Positions 1 through 8,236 of a stretch of 64,000 nucleotides of DNA are shown piece after piece. The notes below the pieces were generated by a model. That model was not told the origin of the DNA and did not search any database. It saw nothing but the letters and a program-made list of their open reading frames with translations. The stretch spans positions 3,162,001 to 3,226,000 of the forward strand of contig NZ_CP106738.1 of the NCBI RefSeq assembly GCF_025639885.1, given 5' to 3'. Numbering within the stretch: position 1 is the first letter of the stretch; the number at the start of each line of letters is the position of its first letter. The position numbers and the translations under genes were made by a program. The DNA comes from Roseovarius pelagicus (GTDB taxonomy: Bacteria > Pseudomonadota > Alphaproteobacteria > Rhodobacterales > Rhodobacteraceae).

Positions 1-1
1 C

Positions 2-355
2 GCGGCTCAGGCTGTCGCGACATCCAGCAACGATGAGGTCCGCGCAGCGCAGGTAGCGTTTAACGGTGTTCGTGAAGAGGCCAAGCTAGGCGCGCGCACG
101 ACACTGGATGTTTTGAACGCCGAGCAGGAGCTGCTGAATGCCAAGGCCAATCAGATTTCGGCGCAGGCAGATGTCTATATTGCCGCTTATTCGGTGCTTT
201 CCTCGATGGGTCAGCTGACAGCCAAAGATCTGAATCTGGCGGTTCAGACCTATGACCCGAGTGCCTATTACAACCTTGTAAAAACGGCACCGGTCCCCAG
301 CAGTAAGCAGGGTAAACAATTGGATCGTGTACTGCGCTCGCTCGGAAAACAGTAA
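2..355 (+). CDS. tolC: TolC family outer membrane protein, C-terminal part
   Basis: The gene runs in from the left edge, so only about the last 117 residues are visible. TolC proteins form the trimeric outer membrane channel of type I secretion and RND efflux systems. The visible part carries the conserved second-repeat signature: a helix with VREEAKLGARTTLDVLNAEQ followed by an Ala/Asn-rich helix and a short C-terminal tail. The last helix, around SVLSSMGQLTAKDLNL, is typical of the family. It ends with TAA, 69 bases before the next gene on the same strand. The family is secure; the transport partner cannot be told from this window. Confidence 0.85.
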   Translation, partial: AAQAVATSSNDEVRAAQVAFNGVREEAKLGARTTLDVLNAEQELLNAKANQISAQADVYIAAYSVLSSMGQLTAKDLNLAVQTYDPSAYYNLVKTAPVPSSKQGKQLDRVLRSLGKQ

Positions 356-424
356 AACGCGCCCTATCTGTTGTGTGAATGCCGTCCGCCCGGTAAGCTG
401 TGCTGAGGCAAGAGTGGTAAGAAA

Positions 425-1513
425 ATGTCAGATCCCGTAACCAATGTGGAAATCGAGGACGTGCTTTCATCAATTAGAAGGCTGGTCTCGAACGAATCGC
501 GCGTTGCTGATACCGACTCACACGGTGGTGTCAGCCGGCCCGTTGCCCGCAATAAGGGCGACGCTGAAACATCTGATGTTTCAAAACTGGTTCTGACACC
601 GTCCTTTCGAGTCGATGAAACGCAACGAGAGGTTCCGCCCGAGCCCGAATCCGAACAGGCGGTGCCCGAGGCAGAAGAACTGCGCGCACCCAAGGAGCGC
701 ACGGAAGAGGTGCGCGAGAGCGATGAAAACGAGGCGGAGAGCCAACGAACCGATAACGGTCATGCCGATGACCACGATCATCTCGACGTTAATCAGGACG
801 ATGAAGAATTCGACACTGATGAGGCTTTTGATCGGGCGGAAGAAGATCATAGCACCCGTCTGGATGATGACGAAGCATCCGATTTGGACGAACATGATCA
901 TACTGTCGCTGTAGAGAACACCGCGCCATCTGACGTTGCGAGCGCCCTGAAAAACCGCGTTGCTGAGTTAGAGCAGGCTGTAGCCGAGCGTTCTGAACAA
1001 TGGGAGCCGGACGGTGCATCAGATGATGACTACGCGGGTGCAGCCGTCGAGCCGCTGCCGTGGGAAGACTATGTGCCAAGCGACACTGGCGGTGACGCGG
1101 ATGGGAACACTCAAAGCGACGCTGCGGCAAAACAATCCGACGCAGCAGAAAGCACCATGCGATCGCGAGGGGCATTCGAAGTCAGCGAAGAGGCAGCATC
1201 GACCACAACCAAACCTTCTCAGGATAGTCTGAATAGCGATGACACCGATACCGCCGAGGATTTTGCAGAGCAGGAACTGCCGCTGCCGGAAGCGGCAGAT
1301 ACAGAAGATCGTTTGGAGGACGACACGGCCAGATTGCTTGGCCTTGATGAGGACTCCGATGCAATCCTTGATGAAGATGCGCTGCGTGAACTGGTGACTG
1401 AAATCGTCCGCCAAGAGCTGCAAGGCGGTCTGGGTGAGCGGATCACGCGTAACGTGCGCAAACTTGTCCGCCGAGAAATACATCGCGCGCTAGCCAGCCA
1501 AGAGCTGGAGTAG
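425..1513 (+). CDS. acidic PopZ-like (DUF2497-like) protein
   Basis: A 362-residue protein with three visible parts. The first 30 residues (EIEDVLSSIRRLVSNES) resemble the short N-terminal helix of PopZ (EEILASIRRIISED type). A long middle section, roughly residues 70-310, is extremely rich in Asp and Glu and probably disordered. The last 45 residues (DALRELVTEIVRQEL, then a basic VRKLVRREIHRAL helix) resemble the C-terminal oligomerisation helices of PopZ/DUF2497. PopZ makes polar scaffolds that anchor the chromosome origin through ParB. Similarity here is in layout and short motifs, so a polar scaffold role is inference. It follows the tolC-like gene on the same strand. Confidence 0.55.
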   Translation: MSDPVTNVEIEDVLSSIRRLVSNESRVADTDSHGGVSRPVARNKGDAETSDVSKLVLTPSFRVDETQREVPPEPESEQAVPEAEELRAPKERTEEVRESDENEAESQRTDNGHADDHDHLDVNQDDEEFDTDEAFDRAEEDHSTRLDDDEASDLDEHDHTVAVENTAPSDVASALKNRVAELEQAVAERSEQWEPDGASDDDYAGAAVEPLPWEDYVPSDTGGDADGNTQSDAAAKQSDAAESTMRSRGAFEVSEEAASTTTKPSQDSLNSDDTDTAEDFAEQELPLPEAADTEDRLEDDTARLLGLDEDSDAILDEDALRELVTEIVRQELQGGLGERITRNVRKLVRREIHRALASQELE

Positions 1514-1591
1514 GCACGCAGAGCTGATCGCAGAGACTTGCGCTATTTACGGTTGAATTGACAAAGCGCCGCACGTTGTTGCTGGGTTCAC

Positions 1592-3058
1592 TCAATTACC
1601 GACGGGGTTTGGATCCTGCGCGAGGCTAAGCAATAGGTCAATATCCATATGCCGTTCCAAGTGCGCGGCCAGAGCATCCAGGGTCTCTTCGACGCTGGTA
1701 TCGTAGGCTGTATCAGAAGCCGCCCCAAACCCGGCGAGGTAGGCTGCGCGGAACGGATCTGAAGCGAAAAGCCCGTGCAGGTAACAGCCGCGTATGTGTC
1801 CGCTGGGGGTCGCGGCGCCCATGGGTTCTCCTGCCACATCCAGCCAAGCGCGTACGCAATCCGGCCCGTCGGTCTGACCGATGTGAATCTCATATCCCTC
1901 GACTGTCGCGCCGGTGGGTAGGTAAGTGGCGGATGTGCGTGCCAACCGCTTTTCGGGGCGCATTATCGTGGTGACATCTAGCAGTCCCAGTCCGGGCACA
2001 CTGCCCGGCATCCCCTCAATTCCCTCCGGGTCAGCGATCTCTCGACCCAACATCTGATAGCCGCCGCAGATACCCAAAACATGCCCACCACGCCGGACGT
2101 GGGCGGTCAGGTCGACATCCCAACCGTGCATGCGGAACGCCGCAAGATCTGCAATCGTCGACTTGCTGCCGGGTATCAAGACCAGCGTTGAATCGCCGGG
2201 TAAGGGCTGTCCGGGCTTGATGATCTGGACACTGACGTTTGGTTCCGCACTGAGCGGGTCGAGGTCGTCAAAATTTGCAATCCGCCCGAGGTGCGGCACT
2301 GCCACCTTGATCGCGCCGCCGTGTGGCCCTGACGCGATGTCCATGACATCTTCGGCCGGTAGCCGCCACGCATCAGAAAACCATGGGATCACGCCCAGCG
2401 ACGGCCATCCCGTGCGATCCACGATAGCGGTCAATCCGTCGTCGAAGAGCGCAGGATCGCCGCGAAATTTGTTGATGGCAAAGCCCTTTATCCGGTCAGC
2501 ATCCAATGTCGGCAGAATGGCCTGTGTGCCGACGATTTGCGCGATCACACCTCCTCGATCAATATCTCCGACCAGCACGACAGGGACGCCAGCGGCCTCG
2601 GCAAAGCCCATGTTGGCGATGTCGCCTGCTCGCAGATTGATCTCTGCCGGGCTGCCTGCTCCTTCGATCAGGACCAGATCAGCCGTGCCGCACAGCCGAT
2701 GAAAACTTTCCATCACTGGGGGGAGAAGCGAAGATTTGGCCTGACCATAATCGCGCGCCCGCAGCGTGGCAAAGCGTTGGCCCTGCACGACGATCTGCGC
2801 GCCGGTCTCGCTCTCTGGTTTCAGCAGAACAGGGTTCATGTCGGTATGCGGTGCGCGACGGCTCGCGAGTGCCTGAAGTGCCTGCGCGCGGCCGATTTCA
2901 CCACCGTCTGCCGTCACGGCGGCGTTGTTTGACATGTTCTGGGGCTTGAACGGCGCGACGTCTAGCCCGCGGCGCACGCAGGCGCGTGCAAGCCCTGCCA
3001 CGAGCATCGATTTGCCCACATTCGAGCCCGCGCCCTGAATCATGATAGCCCGTGCCAT
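1592..3058 (-). CDS. cobQ: cobyric acid synthase
   Basis: CobQ amidates four carboxyl side chains of adenosylcobyrinic a,c-diamide, using glutamine and ATP, in cytoplasmic cobalamin synthesis. At 488 residues it has the usual length. The N-terminal dethiobiotin-synthetase-like domain shows the P-loop GAGSNVGKS (residues 9-17) and the [10 protein letters not shown] motif. The C-terminal glutamine amidotransferase domain shows the nucleophile Cys331 in [11 protein letters not shown] and the late histidine in YLHGLFAS. An AGGA Shine-Dalgarno element precedes the ATG. No other cob gene is in the window, so it stands alone. I looked upstream for a cobalamin riboswitch and did not find a convincing one. 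Confidence 0.95.
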   Translation of the reverse strand: MARAIMIQGAGSNVGKSMLVAGLARACVRRGLDVAPFKPQNMSNNAAVTADGGEIGRAQALQALASRRAPHTDMNPVLLKPESETGAQIVVQGQRFATLRARDYGQAKSSLLPPVMESFHRLCGTADLVLIEGAGSPAEINLRAGDIANMGFAEAAGVPVVLVGDIDRGGVIAQIVGTQAILPTLDADRIKGFAINKFRGDPALFDDGLTAIVDRTGWPSLGVIPWFSDAWRLPAEDVMDIASGPHGGAIKVAVPHLGRIANFDDLDPLSAEPNVSVQIIKPGQPLPGDSTLVLIPGSKSTIADLAAFRMHGWDVDLTAHVRRGGHVLGICGGYQMLGREIADPEGIEGMPGSVPGLGLLDVTTIMRPEKRLARTSATYLPTGATVEGYEIHIGQTDGPDCVRAWLDVAGEPMGAATPSGHIRGCYLHGLFASDPFRAAYLAGFGAASDTAYDTSVEETLDALAAHLERHMDIDLLLSLAQDPNPVGN

Positions 3059-3480
3059 TGGGTGTCCTACGCTGCGTCCATAGCCGGGTGTACAAACTGC
3101 CTGTGCCTGATGGAACCCATGAACATGTCAGCCCGTCCGATTTTCCACGGCACCAAGGCGACAGGTGGCCGAAAAACTGGCCGTATAGAATCCGGTTTAT
3201 GAAAATTCAGCTCTCAATTGTGATCGTGCTCACTGCGGATCATTCGCTGCGCTGATGGAAATGGGCGCATGCGAGATGGTGTCGCTCTTGCCGCTATCTC
3301 AGGTTCACCGACCAGCGGTCGTGAGCGTTGATTGATTTTGCCGGGGTGATCCAGTTGTCGCCAGTCATTGTATTTTCAGGTCGCGACACCTGACGTTGCG
3401 TCAATCTGAGGGGCCTAAAAACAGCGAAAGCCCCGCTTGATGGCGGGGCTTCACGCATCCCTTTCCGGGATGGAAGTGGC
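3059..3480. other. intergenic region upstream of cobQ
   Basis: A 422-base stretch between two minus-strand genes. It holds the terminator of the gene at 3481-3804 at its right end. Two micro-ORFs on the plus strand have no recognisable product: one of 27 codons starting at 3119 ([13 protein letters not shown]...) and one starting at 3199. The cobQ promoter presumably lies here, but no box stands out. I find no B12-box that would support a riboswitch. Confidence 0.5.
3427..3451 (-). terminator. rho-independent terminator of the DUF6280-type gene
   Basis: Perfect 8-bp stem AGCCCCGC/GCGGGGCT with a 6-base loop, about 30 bases after the stop codon on the minus strand. The T-rich stretch that follows is interrupted (TTTCGCTGTTTTT), so it is a moderately strong terminator. 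Confidence 0.75.
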
Positions 3481-3804
3481 TCAGGCGGCTTCGGCCTGAG
3501 CGGCAGCGGCGTTGCGGCGTTCGCTCTCTTCGCGCGACAGCGCGACAGAGGTGCGGACACCTTTGGAAACAAAGTCCATCAAGCCCGACACAACCCGCTC
3601 GTTGGGGTCGATCCCGGCGCAGGATAGCACTTCGCGCCCGTCGCGCGAACGCGCCCAGCGTGCGATCTGATCGGGGCCGTTGCCATATTTCTTATCGTCA
3701 GAAATGGCATCATCCAATGCGGCCAGTACGACAGCCGCGAAAAGTTTGCGTGCACGATTGCCTTGCTCGTTATTGAAGGCGGCACCGTCAACGAAATCCT
3801 TCAT
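3481..3804 (-). CDS. DUF6280-type small conserved protein
   Basis: A 107-residue soluble protein, highly charged, with blocks such as NNEQGNRARKLFAAVVLAALDDA and ARSRDGREVLSCAGIDPNERVV and an Ala-rich C-terminus. I recognise this as a compact protein conserved across Rhodobacteraceae and known only as a domain of unknown function (DUF6280, from memory). No signal peptide or membrane segment is visible. An AAGGA ribosome binding site precedes the ATG. It is monocistronic: its own terminator follows, and efp starts divergently 216 bases away. No function can be assigned. Confidence 0.65.
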   Translation of the reverse strand: MKDFVDGAAFNNEQGNRARKLFAAVVLAALDDAISDDKKYGNGPDQIARWARSRDGREVLSCAGIDPNERVVSGLMDFVSKGVRTSVALSREESERRNAAAAQAEAA

Positions 3805-4020
3805 GATTCGTCCTTAGTTTATTGCTCTTGTCTTTTCGGCGTAGCGATGGTTATGACGTGTTTCGATCGATTCGGATAGAGCAGATTTGCATAACATCTA
3901 TGCGTTAGCTGCATGACTTCTGCACTTGCAGCACGAGATTTCGTCTGCTTGCCCCCCGGACCAACCCAATATATAGGGTAGGGCCGAATTTAATCAAGTT
4001 TTGGACAAGGTTTTGCCACA

Positions 4021-4584
4021 ATGCCCAAGATCAACGGAAACGAAATTCGCCCCGGCAATGTGCTGGAGCATAACGGAGGTCTGTGGTCTGCTGTAAAGGT
4101 CGATCATGTGAAGCCCGGCAAGGGCGGAGCCTTTGCCCAAGTCGAGATGCGCAACCTGCGAAACGGCTCGAAACTGAACGAGCGATTTCGAAGTGCCGAC
4201 AAAGTCGAGCGTGTACGGCTGGAGCAAAAGGATCAGCAGTTTCTCTATGAAACCGATGGTATGCTGGTGTTTATGGATTCCGAGACCTACGAGCAAATCG
4301 AACTGCCTGCGGAAATTCTGGGGGAACGTCGGCCGTTTTTGCAGGACGGTATGACCATCGCAGTGGAATTCCACGAGGCCGAGGCGTTGAACGCAACCTT
4401 GCCGCAGAAAGTGACCTGCACCGTGGTTGAAACCGAGCCAGTCGTAAAGGGGCAGACCGCGGCCAACAGCTTTAAGCCCGCGATTCTGGACAATGGCGTT
4501 AAGGTGATGGTGCCGCCCTTTGTCGGTCAGGATGAGGCGATTGTGGTGAACACAGAAACAATGGAATATTCCGAGCGCGCGTGA
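4021..4584 (+). CDS. efp: translation elongation factor P
   Basis: EF-P binds between the P and E sites of the ribosome and relieves stalling at polyproline stretches. The 187-residue protein has the standard three-domain length. The KOW-like N-terminal domain carries the tip loop PGKGGAF, with lysine at position 34, the residue that is beta-lysylated in E. coli. The C-terminal OB-domain signature is present near residues 145-165 ([19 protein letters not shown]). A lysine there predicts an EpmA/EpmB-type modification rather than EarP rhamnosylation; no modification gene is in the window. A strong terminator follows. Confidence 0.97.
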   Translation: MPKINGNEIRPGNVLEHNGGLWSAVKVDHVKPGKGGAFAQVEMRNLRNGSKLNERFRSADKVERVRLEQKDQQFLYETDGMLVFMDSETYEQIELPAEILGERRPFLQDGMTIAVEFHEAEALNATLPQKVTCTVVETEPVVKGQTAANSFKPAILDNGVKVMVPPFVGQDEAIVVNTETMEYSERA

Positions 4585-4606
4585 CGCGATATTTTTTTCG
4601 GATGAA

Positions 4607-4633
4607 GGGGCTGCGTCTGCGGCCCCTTTTTTT
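4607..4633 (+). terminator. rho-independent terminator of efp
   Basis: An 8-bp stem (GGGGCTGC/GCGGCCCC, one T-G wobble) with a GTCT tetraloop, followed by seven T residues, starting 22 bases after the efp stop. It lies just before the end of the convergent gene at 4646. Confidence 0.9.
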
Positions 4634-4645
4634 GTGCCGATATTT

Positions 4646-5380
4646 TTATGCCGACGGGTATCTGACAGTGGCATCACTTGCCTGCATCGGACCTCGCGCC
4701 CGATCAAATCGCAGATAGGCGATAGCCCGCCCACCTGATTGAGTGAACAGAGTACCTGCGGCTTTGCCTTCGGCGGAGATGTCTGACCCGACCGGGGCGC
4801 TGCCATTGATGTCGACAGTGGCAAACCCTTTGCGCAGTTCAGTCTTGTGTTTCATTCGCGCGGTCACTTCCTGCCCGACATAGCAGCCTTTGCGGAAATC
4901 GACGCCGTTCAATCGTTCGAAACCGGCTTCGAGGATGAACGTGTCAGGCGTCAGCTCGATTCCGGTTTCCGGCACGCACTGAGCAACGCGCAACGCGTCC
5001 CAATCTGTGCCGTCGTCACCTTCTGAATTACCATATAGTCGCCAACCCAACGTCGAATGGCGCGGGTCGTCAAACGCGCCTTCCGGGGCAGGCCCGGTGC
5101 CGCGCGTGACGAGCAGATCGCTGGGGGTGATCTGCACATTCGCGCGCAGACGGTACATGTTCAGCCGTTGGATCAAGCCGGGAGCGATGCCTGCATCAAC
5201 ATCAAGCAAGATCACATCATCACGTTGAAACAGAAAAAAATCCGCCAGATATTTGCCCTGCGGTGTCAGAATTGCCGCATAGACCAGACCATGTTCCAGC
5301 TTGGCAATGTCATTGGTGATCAGCCCTTGCAGAAAGGGCGCGGCGTCACTGCCTGTGATCTGATATATGGCGCGTGTCAT
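4646..5380 (-). CDS. ygfZ: YgfZ/GcvT-like folate-binding protein (Fe-S cluster maintenance)
   Basis: YgfZ/IBA57 proteins bind tetrahydrofolate and help assemble or repair certain iron-sulfur enzymes. The diagnostic KGCYVGQE motif is present near residue 170, and the N-terminal half shows the GcvT-like fold start (FLQGLITNDI, LTPQGKYLADFFLF). I place the start at the ATG at 5380 (MTRAIYQITG): it has an AGGAG site and matches family N-termini, whereas the ORF opens 10 codons earlier. The product is 244 residues. The gene diverges from the glycosyltransferase gene, with 65 bases between the two starts. Confidence 0.9.
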   Translation of the reverse strand: MTRAIYQITGSDAAPFLQGLITNDIAKLEHGLVYAAILTPQGKYLADFFLFQRDDVILLDVDAGIAPGLIQRLNMYRLRANVQITPSDLLVTRGTGPAPEGAFDDPRHSTLGWRLYGNSEGDDGTDWDALRVAQCVPETGIELTPDTFILEAGFERLNGVDFRKGCYVGQEVTARMKHKTELRKGFATVDINGSAPVGSDISAEGKAAGTLFTQSGGRAIAYLRFDRARGPMQASDATVRYPSA

Positions 5381-5445
5381 CGGCACTCCTGTTTTCTGTC
5401 TCCCTGTCATATAGGATCATGGCGGTCCGGCAACAGGGGGTGGTG

Positions 5446-6117
5446 ATGCGCGCGGTACTATCAATTGTGATCCCAACCTTGAACGCGCAGGAGGCACTGC
5501 CTGTTGTCCTGTCGTCATTGATGGAAGGCCTCGAAGCTGGTCTCGTCCGTGAGTTGATCGTGTCGGATGGCGGATCACGAGATGCGACGCGACAGATCGC
5601 TGATGAGGTCGGTGCGATCATAGTGGCAGGGTCGGCGTCGCGTGGTGGACAACTGCGGCGCGGGGCAGGGATAGCGCAAGGGGCGTGGCTGCTGTTTCTG
5701 CATGCGGATACGCAATTGCCCGAGGGTTGGTCGGCAACTGTCAAGGCGCAGATTGCACAAGGGCAGCCAGCGTATTTCGGGCTGCGCTTTGGCAGTGACG
5801 AGGTGGTGGCTCGGCTCGTGGCGGGGTGGGCCAATCTACGCTCGCGCCTCTTTCATCTGCCTTACGGGGATCAGGGCCTGCTGATATCACGAATTGACTA
5901 TGACGCGGTGGGTGGTTTTCCGGATATCCCTTTGATGGAGGATGTGGCGATAGCACGGTGCCTCGGCCGACGACTGATGCGGATGCCGGGGCATGTGACG
6001 ACCAGCGCGGCACGATTTGAGCGCGACGGTTGGCTGTTGCGCGGGGGGCGGAACCTGTTGCTGTTGGTGCGCTATCTTTGCGGGGCAAATCCGCATGATC
6101 TGCGACGACGCTACTGA
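5446..6117 (+). CDS. family 2 glycosyltransferase (TIGR04283-like)
   Basis: A cytoplasmic GT-A glycosyltransferase of 223 residues. It shows the opening strand LSIVIPTLNAQEALP, a VSDGGSRDAT segment and FLHADTQLP, which supplies the DxD-like metal site. The later YGDQGLLI and PLMEDVAIARCLGR motifs are typical of the small TIGR04283 group. That group is named for arsenosugar biosynthesis, but the usual partner glycosyltransferase (TIGR04282) is not next to it, so the substrate is open. The start chosen is the ATG just before the first beta strand; the ORF extends 24 codons further upstream and would overlap the divergent ygfZ start. Confidence 0.75.
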   Translation: MRAVLSIVIPTLNAQEALPVVLSSLMEGLEAGLVRELIVSDGGSRDATRQIADEVGAIIVAGSASRGGQLRRGAGIAQGAWLLFLHADTQLPEGWSATVKAQIAQGQPAYFGLRFGSDEVVARLVAGWANLRSRLFHLPYGDQGLLISRIDYDAVGGFPDIPLMEDVAIARCLGRRLMRMPGHVTTSAARFERDGWLLRGGRNLLLLVRYLCGANPHDLRRRY

Positions 6118-6221
6118 TGTCCGGCAGCGTCTATGTGCCCTTTCGTAAGGAAGAAGCACACGGATTTGCGACATGAGGGCTTGACGGTTTTTGCCAGCAC
6201 GAATAGCTAGAGGGTCGTTGA

Positions 6222-6295
6222 GCGGGTATGGTGAAATGGTATCATAAGAGCCTTCCAAGCTTAAGGTGCGGGTTCGATTCCCGCTACCCGCTCCA
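6222..6295 (+). tRNA. tRNA-Gly (anticodon UCC)
   Basis: A 74-base cloverleaf with acceptor arms GCGGGTA/TACCCGC, anticodon loop CTTCCAA (anticodon TCC), a T-arm containing GGTTCGATTCC, discriminator T and an encoded CCA end. It reads GGA/GGG glycine codons. No inverted-repeat or integrase scar is seen around it. Confidence 0.97.
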
Positions 6296-6307
6296 ACGTC
6301 TCACATT

Positions 6308-7636
6308 TTACTGCGCACGCTTGCGGCCCTGCCGATTTTCAGACCAATCCACATAGCTGCGATACCACAGGTTTGCGGCCTGCAAGAAATGGGGATTGCT
6401 GCTGGGGTGCAGCCAACTGGGCGCGAATGCTGTGTTAGAGTACGCCGTTTCGCCTCTTGGATCGCCAAGCGCCTGCCAAGCGGCCTTGGCCCCCAGATAA
6501 GGGGCCATGACAGTGCCGGATCCGGAAAACCCCATCGCGTAATGCACGCCATCATGGCATCCGACATGCGGCATGTGGGTAAAGCTGTAGCCAGTGTTGC
6601 CGGTCCAGACGTGACTGAGGCGTGTCTGTTCCAATTCGGGCCAGACTTCGCACATGGTGGCATGCAGGCGCTCTGCGGCGGTTTGCAGGTCCACGTCGAC
6701 CATTGCCGCCCGCCCGCCATACAGCAGGCGCGTACCATCGGGTGAAATCCGAAAGTAGCTGTGGCGCGCGCGGGTTTCGACCATCATCCGACCGCCCGGT
6801 ACCAGGTGAGCAATCAGATCGGCCGGTAGTGGCTCGGTCGCGATGAGGTAACTGGGCAAGGCAAAGACACGGCGGATCTGCCAACGAAACGGCTTTGTTG
6901 TGTAGCCATTGGTCGCGAGCACGACCTTTCGCGCTTTGATTTTTCCTTTGGGTGTCGACGCGATATGACCTGCGTCGGTGCGCTCAACCTGTTGCACGCG
7001 CGCGTGGCCAGTGATGGGAATGCCACGGCGTCTGGCGGCAGCGATCAGTCCTGCATGGTACTTGGCAGGGTGCAGTCCGCAATGCTCTGGAAAGACGATG
7101 CCACCGAAATACTGCTCTGTCGTGATCTCGGTCGAAAGGTCAGCGCGGTCCACAATCTGCACGTTGACCGTGCTCTTGTCCCGGATTGTCCGCGCAAGAC
7201 GCTTTTGGTTTTCGAAATGAGACGCACTCCAGGCGAGTTGGATGCGCCCGGTCTGCTGTAGATCGCAGATGATGGCTTCATCTGCGATCAATGCGCGGGC
7301 CCATGCCAATGCGTCAGGTGCCTCTGCAAAGATGTTGTCGGCGGTGGCTGCGTCAAAACGGCGGCGCAATTCGTCCCAGCCAAGACGGGGATGCGCGCCG
7401 AACATGCCGCCATTGCGTGTAGAGGCCCCGCGACCGGGGATGTCTGCATCGACCACTGCGACACGCGCGCCGCAATCATGTGCAGCGATGGCGGCTGACA
7501 GTCCGGTGTAGCCCGCCCCGATCACCAGAAGATCGCAGGATTCGGGTAACGGATCATCCGGTGCCGGATTTTCCAACGCATCCCACCAATACGGCGTGCC
7601 CGGCTTTGCCGCGTCTGTCCATCTGAGTGCCATCAT
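6308..7636 (-). CDS. DAO-family FAD-dependent oxidoreductase
   Basis: A 442-residue flavoprotein of the D-amino-acid oxidase/glycine oxidase superfamily. The ADP-binding Rossmann motif is at residues 37-60 (LLVIGAGYTGLSAAIAAHDCGARVAVVD). A second flavin-contacting motif RGASTRNGGMFG follows, and a C-terminal GFSGSGTVMAPYLG block closes the FAD site. The WW-containing N-terminus and overall length resemble gamma-glutamylputrescine oxidase (PuuB/OrdL type). It starts 30 bases after soxG on the same strand, so it is probably the last gene of the sarcosine oxidase operon and likely acts on a related amine. The exact substrate is not evident. Confidence 0.85.
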   Translation of the reverse strand: MMALRWTDAAKPGTPYWWDALENPAPDDPLPESCDLLVIGAGYTGLSAAIAAHDCGARVAVVDADIPGRGASTRNGGMFGAHPRLGWDELRRRFDAATADNIFAEAPDALAWARALIADEAIICDLQQTGRIQLAWSASHFENQKRLARTIRDKSTVNVQIVDRADLSTEITTEQYFGGIVFPEHCGLHPAKYHAGLIAAARRRGIPITGHARVQQVERTDAGHIASTPKGKIKARKVVLATNGYTTKPFRWQIRRVFALPSYLIATEPLPADLIAHLVPGGRMMVETRARHSYFRISPDGTRLLYGGRAAMVDVDLQTAAERLHATMCEVWPELEQTRLSHVWTGNTGYSFTHMPHVGCHDGVHYAMGFSGSGTVMAPYLGAKAAWQALGDPRGETAYSNTAFAPSWLHPSSNPHFLQAANLWYRSYVDWSENRQGRKRAQ

Positions 7637-7666
7637 GCCTCGCTTTCACGATGCATGGTGGCGCGC

Positions 7667-8236
7667 TCAGGCGGTGTTTTCAATCGACGTTTCAATGGCG
7701 TGTAAAAATGACTTGGCAGATGAGCTGGCCGAGAGCAGCAAGTAGGTATCGTCACCGGTGCGGGCGATGATCACGCCCAGATGCTCCATCACCGTTCGGG
7801 CGATGGCGTTCACCTTGAAGGCGTCCGGATGCAGATCAAGCAGACAGATACGTTCCAGTGCAGTGCGGCTGCCCGATCCGCTGATTTCCAGTGCACACCA
7901 GACGTCGGTCTGGTCCGTGGTGTAGGCAGCCCCCTTTAGCTTTTTGGCAATCCGTGGTTCGGCATCGGGCGTTTCGCAGGGGAAAATAACAAACGCCAGA
8001 TCACTGCCCAAACGCATGACTGCGCTGGATTTATCCTTGGCGACATCAGACATGTCGACGTCAGGCAAGTTGATGCCGAATGCGGATTTTACCGCCTTTT
8101 CGGCCTCCGCCTCGCCACCTAATGGCAGGGCGATCGAGACAATAGCAAGGTTTTCCGGCGCCTTGAGTGATGTTGCGCCAAAGCTGCGGTTGTAGCCCGC
8201 CAGCGGCGGGGCGGCGGTAAGGGTAAAATCAGCCAC
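7667..8236 (-). CDS. soxG: sarcosine oxidase, gamma subunit
   Basis: The small GcvT-like gamma subunit of heterotetrameric sarcosine oxidase, 189 residues, usual length for SoxG. Recognisable stretches are the start (PPLAGYNRSFG), AIVSIALPLG and the C-terminal block RTALERICLLDLHPDAF followed by ARTVMEHLGVIIARTGDDTYLLLSASS. The start codon overlaps the end of soxA by 8 bases, indicating translational coupling. It sits third in line behind soxB-soxD-soxA. It packs on the alpha subunit and has no known catalytic residues. Confidence 0.93.
   Translation of the reverse strand: MADFTLTAAPPLAGYNRSFGATSLKAPENLAIVSIALPLGGEAEAEKAVKSAFGINLPDVDMSDVAKDKSSAVMRLGSDLAFVIFPCETPDAEPRIAKKLKGAAYTTDQTDVWCALEISGSGSRTALERICLLDLHPDAFKVNAIARTVMEHLGVIIARTGDDTYLLLSASSSAKSFLHAIETSIENTA

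Noticed and set aside
3119..3202. 27-codon [16 protein letters not shown]... on the plus strand
   Set aside because: No ribosome binding site, no recognisable product and very short; kept only as a note in the intergenic entry.
3059..3300. Possible cobalamin riboswitch in the cobQ leader
   Set aside because: Only a weak GCCACCTG-like string is present on the minus strand; the B12-box GCCACTG and the conserved core segments are missing.
6222..6295. tRNA-Gly as an attachment site for an integrated element
   Set aside because: No integrase, no repeated tRNA 3' end and ordinary core genes on both sides.
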